This document shows, in pieces, positions 62,545 through 64,000 of a DNA stretch of 64,000 nucleotides (position 1 is the stretch's first letter; each line of letters begins with the position of its first letter). The notes under the pieces were generated by a model. The model did not search any database and was not told where the DNA came from. It worked only from the letters and a program-made list of their open reading frames with translations. Made by a program: the position numbers and the translations under genes. This DNA is from Rhizobium sp. CSW-27 (GTDB lineage: Bacteria > Pseudomonadota > Alphaproteobacteria > Rhizobiales > Rhizobiaceae), in the NCBI RefSeq assembly GCF_018760785.1, contig NZ_JAHHZO010000007.1, positions 124,001 through 188,000 of the forward strand, in the 5' to 3' direction.

Positions 62545-63171
62545 TCAGGTTCCCTTTGCCAGCGCATCGAGCGCCTGGGCAAGACCGTTCCACGAGAGCG
62601 GAAGACCGATGACGCGGCCGGTGGCATCGATGAAGCGCAGCTGCGCACCGGCTTCCTTGCGCCATATCTTCAGTGCATCGTCACCCGGCTTGCCCTCGGC
62701 ATAGCATGCGCCGCCGGCGCAGCGGCGCCACTGCAGGTCGAGCCCGCCCTTTTCCTCTGCGCCTTCCTTGCCGTTGCCGCTGACATGCACGCCGCCAGGC
62801 AGGCTGACATTGACCGGTAGAACGGCGGTCAGATGCAGGACCGTGTCGCCGGGGAGTCGTCCGAGCGCGATCTGGGCCACCGGTTGCGACTGCCCCTCGA
62901 CCTGGATGGTCTGGACGATCTCGCATTGTCTTGCCTGCTTGCCATCGGCACTGGCGGGCATGCGAATGCAGCGCAGAACCCAGTTGCCGTAGGTCGCCGT
63001 GGTAACCGCCGGCTCGTTGCTGACGGCGGCGGCCTCGGGCTTGTCGGTCTTGGCAGACGGCGCTTGCGCCATGGCAATCGAGGGCGGCAGAAAGCCGGCC
63101 GGGCCGATGATGGCGGCCATCGCGGCGAGGCGGGTGAGGGTGGAAGAAAATCGCACGGTCTTGTCCTTCAT
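62545..63171 (-). CDS. Invasion-associated locus B (IalB) family protein, exported
   Basis: A 208-residue protein. A signal peptide (LTRLAAMAAIIGPAGFLPPS, ending near IAMAQA) leads to the IalB domain: TATYGNWVLRCIRMPASADG, QCEIVQTIQVEGQSQPVAQI, LPVNVSLPGGVHVSGNGK and LQWRRCAGGACYAEG, with paired Cys residues. The family is named from Bartonella, where IalB aids erythrocyte entry. In free-living Rhizobiales it is a periplasmic protein of unknown role. It lies downstream of the TpsB gene in the same direction. Confidence 0.9.
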   Translation of the reverse strand: MKDKTVRFSSTLTRLAAMAAIIGPAGFLPPSIAMAQAPSAKTDKPEAAAVSNEPAVTTATYGNWVLRCIRMPASADGKQARQCEIVQTIQVEGQSQPVAQIALGRLPGDTVLHLTAVLPVNVSLPGGVHVSGNGKEGAEEKGGLDLQWRRCAGGACYAEGKPGDDALKIWRKEAGAQLRFIDATGRVIGLPLSWNGLAQALDALAKGT

Positions 63172-63185
63172 CGTCTGTTATATCG

Positions 63186-63212
63186 GCCGCCGGGAAGGAA
63201 GGTCCCGGCGGC
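63186..63212 (-). terminator. Hairpin between TpsB and IalB-family genes
   Basis: GCCGCCGGGA (63186-63195) pairs with TCCCGGCGGC (63203-63212), a 10-bp stem with a 7-base loop, in the 102-base gap. There is no T-run; termination of tpsB or a leader hairpin for the next gene are both possible. Confidence 0.45.
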
Positions 63213-63273
63213 GTCTGTCGTCATTGGAGGGCGCTTGCGCCGCGTGGGGGCTCTGACCGGCACCGCAAATGCG

Positions 63274-64000
63274 TCAGAACCCCACCTGGAAGCGCAGGTT
63301 GAAGCGGTCCTCCGTCTTGCGCCCGGAGGCGGTACCATGCGCATATTCCAGCGACAGCGTGCTGCTGCGGGGCGAGGCCTTTTCCGACAGCGCCAGTCTC
63401 ATGCCCGCTCCGAAGGCGCCCGCGCGGGTGATCTCGTCCTCGACGGCGCTTGCCTTTTCCAGCCTGGCGATGCCGCCGGCGGCGAACAGATAGGGAGAGA
63501 CCACGCTGCCGAGCCCCGGATAGAGCTCAAGCGCCGGCAGGGCGACGGGAAAAGCCAGTTCCGTTCGCATCACGGCCCCGGCATCCGCCTGGATCTCGCC
63601 GCTGTTGAAGCCGGAGACCCAGTCCATGCCGGTGATCGACATCTGCTCGGAGGCGGCAAGCGGATCGCCGAAGGAGGTCTGGGCGCGCGCGGCCACAGAC
63701 AGTTGCACGCGATCGCCCGCAAAGCCCTGCGCATAGGAGAGCGAGAGTTCGAACTTCCTGAAATCCGGCTCGGCGCCATCGCGTGACAGCGGCAGCGCTG
63801 CGGTTGCCTGCCGCGCGCCCAGCGCATCGAGGCCAACAGAGAACACGCCATTGCCGGACAGGCGGCTGCCGTCGTCCAGGATGATGTCGCCGGTTTGCGT
63901 CAGGCGAAGAACACGCAGCCGGTCCTCGCTGAAATCGCTCCGCGTGCCTGCGAAGTCGATCTTCTGGCTTTCGTTGGCAACGTCCAGGCCGATCAGCGTG
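63274..64000 (-). CDS. ShlB/FhaC/HecB-family outer-membrane transporter (TpsB), C-terminal part (partial)
   Basis: An open frame of 241 residues enters from the right edge and ends at 63274. The visible part is transmembrane beta-strand sequence: RLRVLRLTQTGDIILDDGSR, FSVGLDALGARQATAALPLS, RKFELSLSYAQGFAGDRVQL, PGLGSVVSPYLFAAGGIARL, ending DRFNLRFQVGF with a C-terminal Phe. This is the barrel of a two-partner-secretion transporter that exports a large TpsA adhesin or haemolysin. The POTRA domains and the partner would lie beyond 64000. Confidence 0.85.
   Translation of the reverse strand, partial: TLIGLDVANESQKIDFAGTRSDFSEDRLRVLRLTQTGDIILDDGSRLSGNGVFSVGLDALGARQATAALPLSRDGAEPDFRKFELSLSYAQGFAGDRVQLSVAARAQTSFGDPLAASEQMSITGMDWVSGFNSGEIQADAGAVMRTELAFPVALPALELYPGLGSVVSPYLFAAGGIARLEKASAVEDEITRAGAFGAGMRLALSEKASPRSSTLSLEYAHGTASGRKTEDRFNLRFQVGF

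Noticed and set aside
1-64000. Insertion sequences, integrase, tRNA or att sites marking a mobile island
   Set aside because: I searched for transposase or integrase motifs and tRNA-like cloverleafs and found none; the accessory character rests on gene content only.

Overview
The window is about 63% G+C and reads as an alphaproteobacterial accessory region, most likely from a Rhizobiales/Rhizobiaceae member (the Agrobacterium, Rhizobium, Ensifer or Shinella type). This is inferred from codon and base use, from the very high number of Dpp/Opp-type ABC importers, from an IalB-family protein, and from the style of the FCD-GntR, LysR, Lrp and GlxA-type regulators. I saw no tRNA, rRNA, CRISPR array, transposase or replication origin.

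Layout. (1) 1-5990: an ABC peptide-type importer operon on the minus strand (substrate-binding protein, two permeases, double ATPase, start of an M20 peptidase), divergent from a GntR/FCD regulator, with a perfect operator-like palindrome between them. (2) 6057-8056: a chloroperoxidase-type alpha/beta hydrolase divergent from a GlxA/AraC regulator. (3) 8199-9870: a hipBA toxin-antitoxin operon whose promoter lies inside four regularly spaced operator palindromes. (4) 9978-17751: an island built around a LuxR-type regulator with no luxI. It is flanked on both sides by proline-iminopeptidase-like hydrolases, and one of these heads a complete peptide ABC importer operon. Each hydrolase has the same lux-box-like palindrome upstream, in the same orientation and at the same distance from a possible -10 element. 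(5) 17865-25321: ArgH-superfamily lyase, polar amino-acid ABC importer, MmgE/PrpD protein and NodB-type deacetylase in one operon, with a divergent LysR regulator. (6) 25515-31474: a large autotransporter and a MalT-like LuxR regulator. (7) 31611-42203: a second Dpp importer operon carrying two HyuA (hydantoinase/oxoprolinase) plus DUF917 gene pairs around its binding protein. (8) 42246-60394: amine or amino-acid catabolism. It has a DadA-like oxidase with an Lrp regulator, another Dpp importer with aminotransferase, HAD hydrolase and GNAT, then a second HAD with a PuuB-like oxidase. It ends with a tight five-gene operon of two aldehyde dehydrogenases, a TtuC-type dehydrogenase, a cupin and a 2-hydroxyacid dehydrogenase. 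(9) 60612-64000: a second GNAT, a deletion scar joining the stumps of a LysR and an HlyD-type gene, an IalB-family protein, and the end of a two-partner-secretion transporter (TpsB).

Working together: most of the window is a set of scavenging modules. Each consists of an importer, one or a few catabolic enzymes and a dedicated regulator beside it. Every one of the five binding-protein genes is followed by a strong stem-loop, which fits higher expression of binding protein than of the membrane components. The module most worth following up is the LuxR/iminopeptidase/ABC island at 9978-17751. It resembles the PipR/OryR class of LuxR 'solos' that sense plant-derived or other exogenous small molecules.
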